DNA of 64,000 bases from DATFVA01 sp963839165 (GCA_963839165.1 CAWIUG010000011.1:1-64000), one strand, 5' to 3'; counted from the first letter of the stretch, positions 8,059-17,191 are shown. Numbers and translations: made by a program. Notes: a model not told the origin generated them from the sequence alone.

Positions 8059-11000
8059 TCACTTCAGCAATAACCTCTTCTTCGAGCTGACGTAGTCATT
8101 AACCCGGAGCTGGTATATATAGACTCCGCTTGCCAGTCTTGAAGCATCGAAGGTAACTGAATACCTTCCCTGGTTCTTCTGCTCGTTGACAAGTGTTGCA
8201 ACTTCTTTCCCGAGTATGTCATAGATCTTCAATGTCACAAAGCCGTTCTCAGGCATCTGGTAGTTAATTGTGGTTGCCGGGTTGAACGGATTCGGAAAAT
8301 TCTGGGACAGGTCATAGCTAATCGGTAGTTTCGTGCCGTCAAAGTTTATCTGGTTGTAACCTTTTTTATTCAGCTCTTCACCACCATTCTGAACATTGCC
8401 CAGGAAATATTCAGCATCTCCCTGTACAGAAGTTTTTAATCTCAAATAATAATTTCCCGCATTGAGATTGCTGCAATTTACCTGGTAAGATATATTTGAA
8501 TACTTTTCAAGCTGTTCTCTACTGTATGTGATGTTATCGAAAGTTCCCACAACTTCTCCGGACATCTCACTTACCAGTTCAGCTTTGAAGTTTACAATAT
8601 CATCTTCGGTAAGAAGAGAATCTGCCTCTTCACGATCAAGAACATAGTAAAAATCTGTAAAATAAAATTCTGATCCCGGGTTTAATTCAAAAGATTCTGA
8701 CCTAACCAGGTCGTTTAATTCCGTCTGAGAACTATAGGCAACAGTATCAGGACAGCCAATGAACTTTATTACGCTGTCATCGACGATGATATCGCCAATA
8801 TCGAAAAGGAATTCTATTCCGTTTTTGGCAATGACGCCTTCTCTGCCGTATGCTATATCAATATAATCCGAGATTTTATTAGTTCCTTCACCGCTTGCAA
8901 AGTCCTGATTGAATGCTGTGGTAGTCAATGCCATATCATAAGGAGTGCTTGAGGTTGATAATACACATCCCCCGATATTATCCAATGCAGAACCATTTGA
9001 TATCTGAACCTGCTTTCCATTTGAGCTTAATGGGTATGCATCAGTATATCCGCTGCTGGTTCTCCTGATCCATTTGCTGCTGTAATTTGTTCCATTATCT
9101 TCTGCCCAGGCAATAATGGTTGCTTCGAAACCTGATGCCGGGACAGAGTTATTTACTGCACTTGAAACATTATCGCCGACTTTATAAAAACTGCCCCAAA
9201 CGCTACTTCCACCGCTGCCGACTCTGATTACTACCTGTGGCTGGGCTGTCTCAGTTCCTTCATCAGAGGTTCCTTTGTTTGTACCAATGCCTCCACTTTG
9301 AATTCCATCGCTTCCAATCCAGCTAACAATGATTTTTGAATTTAGTGTTCTGCTTATCGAAGGAAGATAATTGTATCTGAAGCCGCTGCCGGTTGATAGG
9401 GTTGCATAGTATTGGCTCCAGAATGTCCAATTATTGACAGGACTTTCCCAATGGCCGTACATATAATTTATAGCCTGAGACTGCTGATACACAAAAAACA
9501 AATAATAGGACCATCCCGAAACAGATGGATTGGAAGAGGATGAGTTAGTATTTGGCATTGTGCTTTCGCTTGTCCAATGCCAGCTGCCATTATCATAATA
9601 TTTAGTTTTTTGATAAATACCCCCGGTATTGTCTTTTCTGTAAGCAACGAAAATCCTATCTGAGTTGTACAGAACTACCGGTTTGGAATTTCCATAATAG
9701 GCTAAATCATACATAGTCACTATTTCATAACCTGGGGGTGGATTGTAATAGTGTCCGTTTGCATCCGGTTCATAAGTCAGAAGAATAACCCCCGGATCAA
9801 ACTGTGATTCCTGAACAATCTTTACAATATTTCCCTCGTAGTCTATTGAAGGATTTTTACCCCACAGACATTCTTCGTCACTCCAGGATCCATTGAAATT
9901 TGTAGTGAGACTATATGTATACCACGACCACCCCATTGACTCATATACTAGGTGATAAATCCCGTTATCTGTACGAACTAGTCTTCTTTGAGGACCGTCA
10001 TTTAGTGCAGTCTGACTATTTGATCGTAAATGACCTTTGTAATTTGCGGTAATTGTTGTTCCTGGGAGTGTAACCTGAATATTTGACTTTTCGTTATAAG
10101 TTGAACCATCTTCCCAGTTTTGAAACCACCAGGTTGTGCTTAAGGCTTGAAATGAATTTGGTACGGTTGCAGCATATCTGTCATAATTAGGAAATGAATA
10201 ACTAAATGCATTGAAAATATTTCCAAACTGCCAGTTTTGAGATGTTGGTGGAGTTTGCCAAGTTAATTCATATTCATTATTTGAACTCCCGTCTTCCAGA
10301 TTATTTGCAATAGTGAGCGGGATAGTAGGATAATAATTTGACATAAATTTATCAGTATAATCTTCGACTCTCAGTGTTGAAGTACTGGAGTAGTTTTCAT
10401 AATTGTCCCAGTTTCGGAAATTATAGTTAATTCCATTTTTAATATAACTTGTATGAGAGGTAGAAATACTATATTTAACCCCACGCCATAGCCTTACATT
10501 ATTCCCAGGACTATATTGGAAACCTAATTGTACATCACTGTAGGGGAATCCCATCGTCGCTGAATTAAACGAAGTCTTTATGTTATTTTCAACCAAACCG
10601 TCAATTTGGTTAGTTAATGTCACTTGATTAACATAAGAAGTGATATCACGAGTCGTGTCAAGTATATCCCAACAATTGATAAAAGAATTATTACTGATTT
10701 GATGTATCTGGGGATTGGATCCAGATCCTTCTCCCGTCAATGTACTATTCTCATAATAATATTTAAAGAGTATATCTGGAGAACCAATACTACTTACAAG
10801 ATCAATTGAAAATTGAAATACCAGGTTATCATTTCGATAAATTTCAAATCTTAGCTTCCCCTCACCTATCATAGGGAAATGCCCAGGGCATCTTAAATAA
10901 TTGAAACCTCTCACAAATTCAAATATTTCAGTGGGTTCCGTCATATTGGCTTTGTTATAGGAATATACCGTATCGTATTGATGGTTAATATCATCAACTT

Positions 11001-11172
11001 CCATAAAATTAAGTCCAAAAAGCGGATCGTTGTGGCTAATCCTAATGGCTTTAATATAATAAGTCGGAGCTGGGCTACTGTTATCGTCAATCCGAAAATA
11101 CATTTCGGGATTCCTGGCGAATATTTCGTAAGTAGATAGAATTACTAATGCACAAATAAATAAACTTTTCAT
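8059..11172 (-). CDS. Large secreted protein with type IX secretion C-terminal sorting domain
   Basis: 1037 residues. Signal peptide at 1-19 ('MKSLFICALVILSTYEIFA'), a long Trp/Tyr/Ser/Asn-rich central part with loosely repeated beta-propeller-like blocks ('SKPVVLYNSDRIFVAYRKD', 'NPSVSGWSYYLFFVYQQS'), and a C-terminal type A sorting domain of ~85 residues starting 'LSQNFPNPFNPATTINYQ' and ending 'VSSKKRLLLK'. That tail directs export across the outer membrane by T9SS and surface attachment. I do not recognise a catalytic domain. AGGAGGAGAA directly precedes the ATG, a very strong ribosome-binding site. It lies 12 nt after the lipoprotein gene at 11185-12468, so the two are probably co-transcribed. 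A degraded copy of its start region occurs at 15695-15766. Confidence 0.85.
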   Translation of the reverse strand: MKSLFICALVILSTYEIFARNPEMYFRIDDNSSPAPTYYIKAIRISHNDPLFGLNFMEVDDINHQYDTVYSYNKANMTEPTEIFEFVRGFNYLRCPGHFPMIGEGKLRFEIYRNDNLVFQFSIDLVSSIGSPDILFKYYYENSTLTGEGSGSNPQIHQISNNSFINCWDILDTTRDITSYVNQVTLTNQIDGLVENNIKTSFNSATMGFPYSDVQLGFQYSPGNNVRLWRGVKYSISTSHTSYIKNGINYNFRNWDNYENYSSTSTLRVEDYTDKFMSNYYPTIPLTIANNLEDGSSNNEYELTWQTPPTSQNWQFGNIFNAFSYSFPNYDRYAATVPNSFQALSTTWWFQNWEDGSTYNEKSNIQVTLPGTTITANYKGHLRSNSQTALNDGPQRRLVRTDNGIYHLVYESMGWSWYTYSLTTNFNGSWSDEECLWGKNPSIDYEGNIVKIVQESQFDPGVILLTYEPDANGHYYNPPPGYEIVTMYDLAYYGNSKPVVLYNSDRIFVAYRKDNTGGIYQKTKYYDNGSWHWTSESTMPNTNSSSSNPSVSGWSYYLFFVYQQSQAINYMYGHWESPVNNWTFWSQYYATLSTGSGFRYNYLPSISRTLNSKIIVSWIGSDGIQSGGIGTNKGTSDEGTETAQPQVVIRVGSGGSSVWGSFYKVGDNVSSAVNNSVPASGFEATIIAWAEDNGTNYSSKWIRRTSSGYTDAYPLSSNGKQVQISNGSALDNIGGCVLSTSSTPYDMALTTTAFNQDFASGEGTNKISDYIDIAYGREGVIAKNGIEFLFDIGDIIVDDSVIKFIGCPDTVAYSSQTELNDLVRSESFELNPGSEFYFTDFYYVLDREEADSLLTEDDIVNFKAELVSEMSGEVVGTFDNITYSREQLEKYSNISYQVNCSNLNAGNYYLRLKTSVQGDAEYFLGNVQNGGEELNKKGYNQINFDGTKLPISYDLSQNFPNPFNPATTINYQMPENGFVTLKIYDILGKEVATLVNEQKNQGRYSVTFDASRLASGVYIYQLRVNDYVSSKKRLLLK

Positions 11173-11184
11173 TTCTCCTCCTGT

Positions 11185-12468
11185 TTAATTTTTCCCTATT
11201 ATGATTTTGGCTTGTGTGCTATTTCTACCGACACAGAAAATCTTATTATTAATTAAGTAAATTCCGTTATATGTTGTTTCATCATTTGATATTGTCCCGG
11301 TGAAATCTCTCCATTCCTCCCCGTTATTGATATAGACTCCATCATATGCTCCCGAAGCAGCCGTAACCCCTGTTTGTTTATCATACTCAATATCCCAGAT
11401 ATAAAAACCAGAATTATAAATTCTTGAAATGTTATCTCCTTTCATTTCAAATATTCCCCCGCCGCTGAAATAAATGTGCCCTCTCGTTACAATACTTACA
11501 GCATTTAATGCCGTGTTGCTGTTTATTGGCAGACTATTCCAGCTATTCCCGTCATAATAAACAGCCAATAATGGCGGTACCATTCCTGTTCCTACACCAA
11601 TTATATAATCTGAAGAATAACCGTCCATATCATTCACGTAAACATTTTCCGGGTTGGTATAAACGATCTCCGCTCTTGTCCCATTCCAGTGGATTATTTT
11701 TCCTCTGCCGCTGCCAAAATAAAGGTTGCCGCTATTGGTGCCCCAGACCGAATAATATGGAAAATTATCAACCAATATCTGATCTTCAAAAAGTATTTCA
11801 TTCCATTGCTGTCCATCATAATGGAAAATGCTGCCCCCAACCACCCAAATGTCATAAGATGTAAAACCATAAATTGCATATCCACCAACTTCTGTACTGA
11901 ATGATTCCCAGGAATTTCCATTATAAAAAAGAACGCCTATAGCGGAATCTCCCATCTCTATTCTTCCAGTGGCATAAATATGTGTTTCATCTAATCCCCA
12001 CACATCATAAAGTACACTGCCCGGATCGCCAATTGCAAACTCCTGCCAGGTGTAATTAAAGGAAGTCGCTGCAAGTGTTTTTGAGGTTATTATGTTGCTG
12101 GTGTCCTTTTTTTCTCCTGCAGAGTCTATTCTTACAGCATAGTATTTGTATTCTGTGTTAAGCTGCAGGTCATTGCCGCTATTATCATCAGTTACAATAG
12201 TATCTTTAATTGTTATAGGAAATTCTGCAACAAATGTCTGGGTGCTGTCCAGCTGACGGTATAGCCCAACTGTAGATTTTGGATTGTTAGCTGTAGTTTT
12301 AACATCCACAACTATGCTTCTGTGAGTTACCTGTTCGACAGATAAAGTAAGCGTATCCTTAAGAGCAACCGGAGGTTCCACGGGAGGAACAACAGGATTC
12401 TCCTTTTTGCAGGAGGAAAGCAGGAGTGTGGATAAAAAAATTAGAGAAACTAAAAGAAATATTTTCAT
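11185..12468 (-). CDS. Lipoprotein with fibronectin III-like domain and beta-propeller-like repeats
   Basis: 427 residues from the ATG at 12468, chosen because it starts a lipoprotein signal 'MKIFLLVSLIFLSTLLLSSC' with Cys-20 in a lipobox followed by Lys-Lys; an ATG 29 codons further up would put a non-signal stretch in front. After a Pro/Val linker there is an Ig/FnIII-like stretch (~45-140), then repeats built around 'V-W-G-x-(D/N)-x-x-x-(I/L)-Y' such as 'DVWGLDETHIYATG', 'YGFTSYDIWVVGG' and 'SVWGTNSGNLYFGSG', each followed by 'Y-(D/N)-G-x-x-W', a bladed propeller pattern common in Ignavibacteria/Bacteroidota surface proteins. No enzyme function is visible. Probable operon with the T9SS protein 12 nt downstream. 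Confidence 0.75.
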   Translation of the reverse strand: MKIFLLVSLIFLSTLLLSSCKKENPVVPPVEPPVALKDTLTLSVEQVTHRSIVVDVKTTANNPKSTVGLYRQLDSTQTFVAEFPITIKDTIVTDDNSGNDLQLNTEYKYYAVRIDSAGEKKDTSNIITSKTLAATSFNYTWQEFAIGDPGSVLYDVWGLDETHIYATGRIEMGDSAIGVLFYNGNSWESFSTEVGGYAIYGFTSYDIWVVGGSIFHYDGQQWNEILFEDQILVDNFPYYSVWGTNSGNLYFGSGRGKIIHWNGTRAEIVYTNPENVYVNDMDGYSSDYIIGVGTGMVPPLLAVYYDGNSWNSLPINSNTALNAVSIVTRGHIYFSGGGIFEMKGDNISRIYNSGFYIWDIEYDKQTGVTAASGAYDGVYINNGEEWRDFTGTISNDETTYNGIYLINNKIFCVGRNSTQAKIIIGKN

Positions 12469-12653
12469 ATCTACCCTTATACAAAAATAAAAAAGTGTGG
12501 TAACGAAATTGAAGTAGTTCCGAATACCCGCTGTAAAAGAACCCTGCACAAGCACACATATAATTAAATCATTAAAAACTCAAAGTCAAATTAAATTATA
12601 TTAACAAACAAATATGTTGCAATTTGCTTGATAATAGCAATTAATGAGAGCAT

Positions 12654-12698
12654 CCTGACAGAGTTTTGCATAAAAATAATTTGTAAACTCTGGTCAGG
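12654..12698. repeat. Imperfect inverted repeat (13/14-nt arms)
   Basis: Arm CCTGACAGAGTTT (12654-12666) and arm AAACTCTGGTCAGG (12685-12698) are reverse complements apart from one inserted G, with an 18-nt A/T-rich loop. There is no T run after either arm, so it is not an ordinary terminator. It could be the remnant of a miniature element or an RNA hairpin. Confidence 0.6.
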
Positions 12699-12935
12699 TT
12701 GAATTTCGGGTTGAAATAATTATATTATATTTCTAAGTGAAAAAATTACTTCAGCAATTCTGAATTTAAAGGGTGCAAGGTCGGGATAACAACAATAGAA
12801 AACTTCAACTGTTCTGTTTAATATTTCAACAAATTAATCCACAAAATCCCTGTTGAACCGTTGTTGAACCGTCTCTACTACGAGCAAAAAACTGCATAAA
12901 TACTGTCGTCAATCTGAGAAAGAAGAAAGTAAACA

Positions 12936-13001
12936 GCGGCTAAAGCCGGGTATCCAGCTTAGAGTGAGTAAGTATCTAAAACCGTTGGCTAAAGCCAACG
13001 G
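12936..13001. repeat. Pair of REP-like palindromes containing GGCTAAAGCC
   Basis: CGGC-TAAA-GCCG at 12937-12948 and the longer perfect CCGTTGGC-TAAA-GCCAACGG at 12982-13001 share the core GGCTAAAGCC and are 34 nt apart. Paired palindromes with a shared core are the form of REP/BIME repeats. No transposase lies nearby. Confidence 0.6.
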
Positions 13002-13084
13002 CAATGCAATGGATTTTCACTACGATAACCCGCGATGACGTGTAAGGTTGGCTTTTCATATATGAGTTTATTATAATTGATTCG

Positions 13085-14560
13085 ATGAAACAGGAAGAAT
13101 TTTTCTCCTCCCGGTGGGCTCTCATAATCGCAACTATAGGCATTGCAGTCGGCACCGGGAATATCTGGCGTTTCTCGAGGATTGTTGCACAGAACGGCGG
13201 CGGATCCTTCCTCATTCCCTGGACGATATTCCTTCTTATCTGGTCAGTCCCTCTTATAATAGCTGAATTTGCTCTCGGCAAATCAACCAGGTTTGGTCCT
13301 ATCGGTGCGATATCAAAAACTGCCGGGAAAAACTTCGGCTGGATGGGAGCTTTTGTTGTTTTCGTTTCCACAGCTATTATGTTTTATTATTCTGTAGTTA
13401 CCGGGTGGTGCTTAAAATATTTTCTGTCTGCTATTACAGGAAGCCTCTTTGATACAGCTAATCATCTTCAGTACTGGGAGAATTTTTCTTCAGGATACCA
13501 GCCTCTTTTCTATCATTTTATTTCTATGGCATTTGTAGCGGTTGTGGTGTACAGAGGAATTACAAAAGGAATAGAAAAGGTTACAAAGTTTATGGTCCCT
13601 GCATTGCTGGGGATACTTGTTATACTATTTGTCAGGGCAGTTACTCTCCCGAACGCAATTGAAGGGATTAAATATTTTTTTACACCCAAACTTGATATCA
13701 TTCTTGATTATAAAGTCTGGCTGAATGCTCTGACCCAGAACGCATGGGATACAGGGGCCGGGTGGGGGTTGATCTTAACATATGCTGTTTATATGAGGAA
13801 GAAAGAGGATATATCACTGAATGCTGCGTTGATAGGCTTCGGTAATAATACAGTTTCACTGCTTGCGGGCATTACAATATTCTCTACGGTATTCTCATTA
13901 AGTTCTGTGGATGCAATGACGCAGGTATCGCAGTCGGGACCCGCAAATACAGGTTTAACATTTATCTTCCTGCCGCTGCTTTTCTCCAAAATGTCATCCA
14001 GTTACTTTGTTAATATTTTCTTTGCATCAATATTCTTTATTGCACTTTTCTTTGCTGCGGTCACTTCGTTGATCTCCATGGTGGAACTGGCAACAAGAAC
14101 ATTTATCGATTTCGGCTTTAAGCGGAGGAGAGCGATAATTATTGTTGCCATCGCAGGGTTTCTGTTTGGTATTCCGTCAGCGCTCAACCTGGATTTCTTT
14201 ACAAACCAGGACTGGGTATGGGGTGTAGGCCTCATCTTAAGCGGCGCCTTCATTTCATTTTCCATAATTAAATACGGAGTGAACAGGTTCAGGACCGAAA
14301 TAATCAATGGCTATGGCAGCGATGTAAAAATAGGCAGGTGGTATAATTTTGTGATAGGAATACTTATTCCTATTCAGGTTATTGTGTTAATTTTGTGGTG
14401 GCTGATTTCATCGGTTGGATGGGATCCTGAATGGTGGAATCCATTTCATATTGAGAATGCAGGAACGGCTATATTTCAGTGGGTTGTTATACTGGTTCTG
14501 TTCATTTCCTTCAATAAGCTGATGGTTAAGTATACATTAAACAGGAGTACAGAAACCTGA
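13085..14560 (+). CDS. Sodium-dependent amino-acid transporter, NSS/SNF family
   Basis: 491 residues with 11-12 hydrophobic helices, matching the neurotransmitter:sodium symporter family, which imports amino acids with Na+. Helix 1 carries the family sequence 'GIAVGTGNIWRFSRIVAQNGGG' split over residues ~18-40 (unwound sodium/substrate site); 'TRFGPIGAI' follows, and 'QNAWDTGAGWGLILTYA' near residue 216 matches the helix 6 substrate region. Prokaryotic NSS proteins of this subgroup transport Met, Ala or branched amino acids with the help of a tiny membrane subunit, and such a subunit is encoded immediately downstream overlapping the stop (TGATG). The exact substrate is not visible. The gene is preceded by the repeat-bearing non-coding region. 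Confidence 0.92.
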   Translation: MKQEEFFSSRWALIIATIGIAVGTGNIWRFSRIVAQNGGGSFLIPWTIFLLIWSVPLIIAEFALGKSTRFGPIGAISKTAGKNFGWMGAFVVFVSTAIMFYYSVVTGWCLKYFLSAITGSLFDTANHLQYWENFSSGYQPLFYHFISMAFVAVVVYRGITKGIEKVTKFMVPALLGILVILFVRAVTLPNAIEGIKYFFTPKLDIILDYKVWLNALTQNAWDTGAGWGLILTYAVYMRKKEDISLNAALIGFGNNTVSLLAGITIFSTVFSLSSVDAMTQVSQSGPANTGLTFIFLPLLFSKMSSSYFVNIFFASIFFIALFFAAVTSLISMVELATRTFIDFGFKRRRAIIIVAIAGFLFGIPSALNLDFFTNQDWVWGVGLILSGAFISFSIIKYGVNRFRTEIINGYGSDVKIGRWYNFVIGILIPIQVIVLILWWLISSVGWDPEWWNPFHIENAGTAIFQWVVILVLFISFNKLMVKYTLNRSTET

Positions 14561-14682
14561 TGGAAGTTTCAGCAATAATTACGCTCATAGTGGTATTGGG
14601 ACTCGTGTGGGGAGGACTAGCATTTTTCCTTATACGCGCGATGAAATACGAAAAGATTAAGAGAACTAATGGCGAAAAGTAG
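14560..14682 (+). CDS. MetS-like small subunit of NSS transporter
   Basis: A 40-residue single-helix protein below usual ORF cut-offs: 'MEVSAIITLIVVLGLVWGGL' then 'AFFLIRAMKYEKIKRTNGEK'. The hydrophobic helix with the 'V-W-G-G-L' sequence is the hallmark of the MetS/AlaS family of small subunits that partner NSS transporters (MetP/MetS of Corynebacterium). Its ATG overlaps the transporter stop codon (TGATG), the arrangement expected for a coupled subunit. It overlaps holA by 14 nt at the other end. The positively charged C terminus would lie in the cytoplasm. Identification rests on the motif, size and position together. Confidence 0.82.
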   Translation: MEVSAIITLIVVLGLVWGGLAFFLIRAMKYEKIKRTNGEK

Positions 14683-15719
14683 ATTAAAAGCACCGACAAT
14701 ACTTAATGCTTCGAAAGATATAGCCGCAGGAAAATTGCAGCCTGTATATTATTTCTTCGGAGAGGATTCGTACAGTCTGGATAAAGTAATAAAACAGGTT
14801 GAAAAAGCGGTAGAACCCTTCATCACTTCTGATTTCGATAAGGAGGTAATTTATGCTGAAGATAAAAACCTTGTCGATATGCTTTCCCTGGCATCTTCTT
14901 TTCCGTTTGGTTCCGATAAAAAATTTATACTGATAAAAGAATTTGAAAAAGTGAGCAATAAGAAAAATCTTGTAAGTTATATAAACTCACCTGCAGACTT
15001 CACTTACCTTGTATTGGTCCACAACGGTGGAATTTCCAGTCTCGCATCTGAACCATTTAAGTCGCTCCTTGCCAATAACTTCATTTTTGAAGCTGTCGAA
15101 CTAAAAGGCGCGGCACTTGTTGAGTGGATAACCCGGTATTGCAGCCGAGAATGGAAAGCATATATCGCAGGAAGTTGCATCTATCTTTGCCGATATGGTG
15201 GGCGATAACCGGAGTCTTATTGAGACGCAGCTTGAAAAAGTTTTTATATTTCTCGGTGATAAAAAAGAAATAGACATCGAGAGTATTGAATCTTTATCTG
15301 CCAGGTTCAAGGAGTACAGTATATTCGATCTGCAGGATGCTCTGGGTGAAAAAAATAAAAGCTCCGCCTTTAAGATTGCATTCAACCTGCTGGAAAAAGG
15401 CGCTGAGCCGGTTTACATTATTCATATGTTAACCAGGTTTTTCACGGGAATCCTGCGAATAAATGAACTCAGAGGCTCAAATATGCCTGAGGCACAGGCA
15501 GCAAGGATTGTGGGCACACATCCCTTTTATCTCAAGAAATTTTATAATGCCCGGAAACTTTACTCTGATGATGAGATGGTCAATATTTCGAGGGCCCTGC
15601 TTAATGCCGATGTTTCGGTGAAAACAACGTCAGATGACAATAAAAATATTATTAGCATTCTGATTACTGAGATACTGACAGGAGGAAAAAAAAACCCATC
15701 CCCGGCGAAGATTTTATAA
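14669..15719 (+). CDS. holA: DNA polymerase III delta subunit HolA, interrupted by a frameshift
   Basis: Clamp-loader subunit that opens the beta clamp. The N-terminal part (frame 2, 14669 to ~15145) has the delta-family blocks 'LQPVYYFFGEDSYSLDKVI' (residues ~25-43), 'FDKEVIYAED' and 'PFGSDKKFILIKEFEKV'. The C-terminal part (frame 3, ~15147-15719) continues with 'ISQEVASIFADMVGDNRSLI', the conserved 'F-L-G-D-x-x-E-I' block and 'LTRFFTGILRINELRGS'. Dropping one base at CC (15145-15146) restores one ~349-residue protein, normal for HolA. As an essential gene this is more likely a sequence error than decay. The last codons (after 'GGKKNPS') overlap an antisense signal-peptide relic. Confidence 0.88.
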
Positions 15720-15766
15720 GTCGACAGAATTACTAATATACCAATAAATAATCTTTTCATTTCGCT
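15695..15766 (-). pseudogene. Relic of the 5' end of a T9SS-type secreted protein gene (signal peptide only)
   Basis: On the minus strand an ATG at 15760 encodes 'MKRLFIGILVILSTYKIFAG', nearly the same as the signal peptide of the large protein at 8059-11172 ('MKSLFICALVILSTYEIFA'). Over about 60 nt, including the ribosome-binding region (GGGAGCGAA before ATG here, AGGAGGAGAA there), I count roughly 80% identical bases. The reading then runs into antisense holA, so no mature protein follows. It looks like the broken start of a duplicated gene. Confidence 0.65.
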
Positions 15767-15918
15767 CCCAGGGGAGAAAATCGGCGCTGCATAAAAAAGT
15801 GGACACTCAGGTCGTAACAGATGTGAAGAATTTCATTCGTTTTCTGTATTAATAGTTTTTTGCTTAATTTATTGTATAATTCTGGAAACAATTCAAACCC
15901 TAGAAAGTATAAGGCGCA

Positions 15919-16511
15919 TTGACCGATAAGAATCTGAATGAACTTACGGATGAAGAATTTAATTCTTGAGTTTCAACAGAACAATACTGTTCGGGCTTAT
16001 GAAATTCTTGTTGAGAGATATAAAAATCCTCTTACAAATTATGTGTTCAGGTTCCTCGGTGATTATGAGGCATGTATGGACGTTGTACAGGAAGCCTTTA
16101 TAAAGGTTTACCGGTACAAGGATTCATACAGCTCAATTGCAAAGTTTTCAACATGGATTTACACTATTGCAGGAAACCTTGCAAGAACGGAGTACCAGAG
16201 ACGCAGGAGAAGAAAGTTCTTTTCAATAAATGCCTACGGCGAAGAAAAGAGATGAAACTTATGATATACCGGATGAAAATTATCGCCCTGATGAAATGAC
16301 TGACAGTGGAATAAAGGATGAAATCATTCAGAAGGCTATACAGAAAGTTTCACCGGCATACAGAGAAATGGTTATTTTGAGAGATATCCAGCAGCTATCG
16401 TATGAGGAGATTTCCGAGATCACAGGGATTACAGTCGGTACTGTTAAATCCCGTATAAACCGTGGAAGAGCACAATTGCAGGAATTACTGAAAGACATAT
16501 ACAAAGAGTGA
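15919..16511 (+). CDS. RNA polymerase sigma factor, ECF type, with two apparent frameshifts
   Basis: Extracytoplasmic-function sigma factor. The body holds region 2 ('AYEILVERYKNPLTNYVFR', 'VVQEAFIKVYRYKDSY', 'FSTWIYTIAGNLARTEYQRR') and region 4 ('SPAYREMVILRDIQQLSYEE', 'ITGITVGTVKSRINRGRAQL'). The two regions lie in different frames, joined by dropping one A from AAAA at 16245-16248. A frame-2 start at ATG 15938 exists, but the frame-1 stretch from TTG 15919, preceded by AAGG, reads 'MTDKNLNELTDEEF' and, after dropping one A at 15961-15962, runs straight into 'ILEFQQNN', the usual sigma start. So the intact gene likely starts at 15919. The probable anti-sigma gene overlaps its stop. Confidence 0.88.
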
Positions 16512-17176
16512 AAGGTGATGACGTGAATCCGAATGATGATATGAAATACCAGGATGTTATTAATACACTCAAGCAGCTCCAGCAGGTAAAAGCGCCTGCA
16601 GGATTTGAATCTGATCTAATGAGAAGAATTAATTCGGAATCGTTCCCCGGGGAAAGGACATTCTGGCAAAATATCTTCGCACCTTCAAGGCTTGTGCCCG
16701 CAGCAGCTCTGGCTGTAACAGCCCTCATACTAATATTTGTACTTAATACAACCGGAATTACCCCGGATAATCCGCTGCTTACCGCTCCGCGTGAACGGGG
16801 AGACGTTACACTTTCGACAACAACAGACAACCTTTCCGCCTCTTCTACATCAGGGAGACTTTCAGATGAAGCGATGTCTTCAGAGAAATCCTCAGGACTT
16901 CAGAAAGATAAGGGAACTGCAGACCAGCCGGTTCAAAAAACAGCAGCACGGAAAGAGGGAGTTTCTCCTTCTACCGGATCTGGTCTGGCCAGACATTCCA
17001 CAAACAATGACAGGTTCATTACCGCAAATTTTACCTCCGGAAGGATAACCGATTACCCGGTTAACAAAGCAGGACTCAATTTCAGGCAGGTAAACCTCTC
17101 AAATGAGCAGAAAATGCAGCTTAACCAGCTTAAGCAAAGACTTGAATTGATGTTCAATTCCAGAGGCAGGCAATAA
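16508..17176 (+). CDS. Probable anti-sigma factor, single-pass membrane protein
   Basis: 222 residues. A cytoplasmic N-terminal ~60 residues ('MKYQDVINTLKQLQQVKAPA', 'GFESDLMRRI') resembles the start of anti-sigma/zinc-finger-less regulators; one transmembrane segment lies near residues 62-82 ('LVPAAALAVTALILIFVL'); the rest is a Ser/Thr/Lys-rich, probably disordered periplasmic stretch and a short C-terminal helix ('EQKMQLNQLKQRLELMF'). Position immediately after, and overlapping, an ECF sigma gene is the main evidence for role. GTG 16508 overlaps the sigma stop; an in-frame GTG at 16523 has a better placed AAGGTG upstream and may be the true start. No Cys/His zinc motif is visible. Confidence 0.7.
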   Translation: MKGDDVNPNDDMKYQDVINTLKQLQQVKAPAGFESDLMRRINSESFPGERTFWQNIFAPSRLVPAAALAVTALILIFVLNTTGITPDNPLLTAPRERGDVTLSTTTDNLSASSTSGRLSDEAMSSEKSSGLQKDKGTADQPVQKTAARKEGVSPSTGSGLARHSTNNDRFITANFTSGRITDYPVNKAGLNFRQVNLSNEQKMQLNQLKQRLELMFNSRGRQ

Positions 17177-17191
17177 TCCTTCATTTTATTA

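Larger units (their letters stand above)
12469..13084. other. 616-bp non-coding region with inverted repeats
   Basis: No convincing gene on either strand. It holds the upstream regions of two divergent transcripts (lipoprotein on minus, NSS transporter on plus), a long imperfect hairpin at 12654-12698, two GGCTAAAGCC-type palindromes (12937-12948 and 12982-13001), and a short direct repeat of GTTGAACCGT near 12852-12871. The mosaic look suggests remnants of small repeats. Confidence 0.6.

Noticed and set aside
12976..13371. Minus-strand 131-codon open frame
   Set aside because: It lies antisense over the NSS transporter N terminus, and its product matches no family; it is a shadow.
16072..16299. 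75-codon plus-strand open frame inside the sigma factor gene
   Set aside because: It reads the third frame across conserved sigma region 2 and has no family resemblance.
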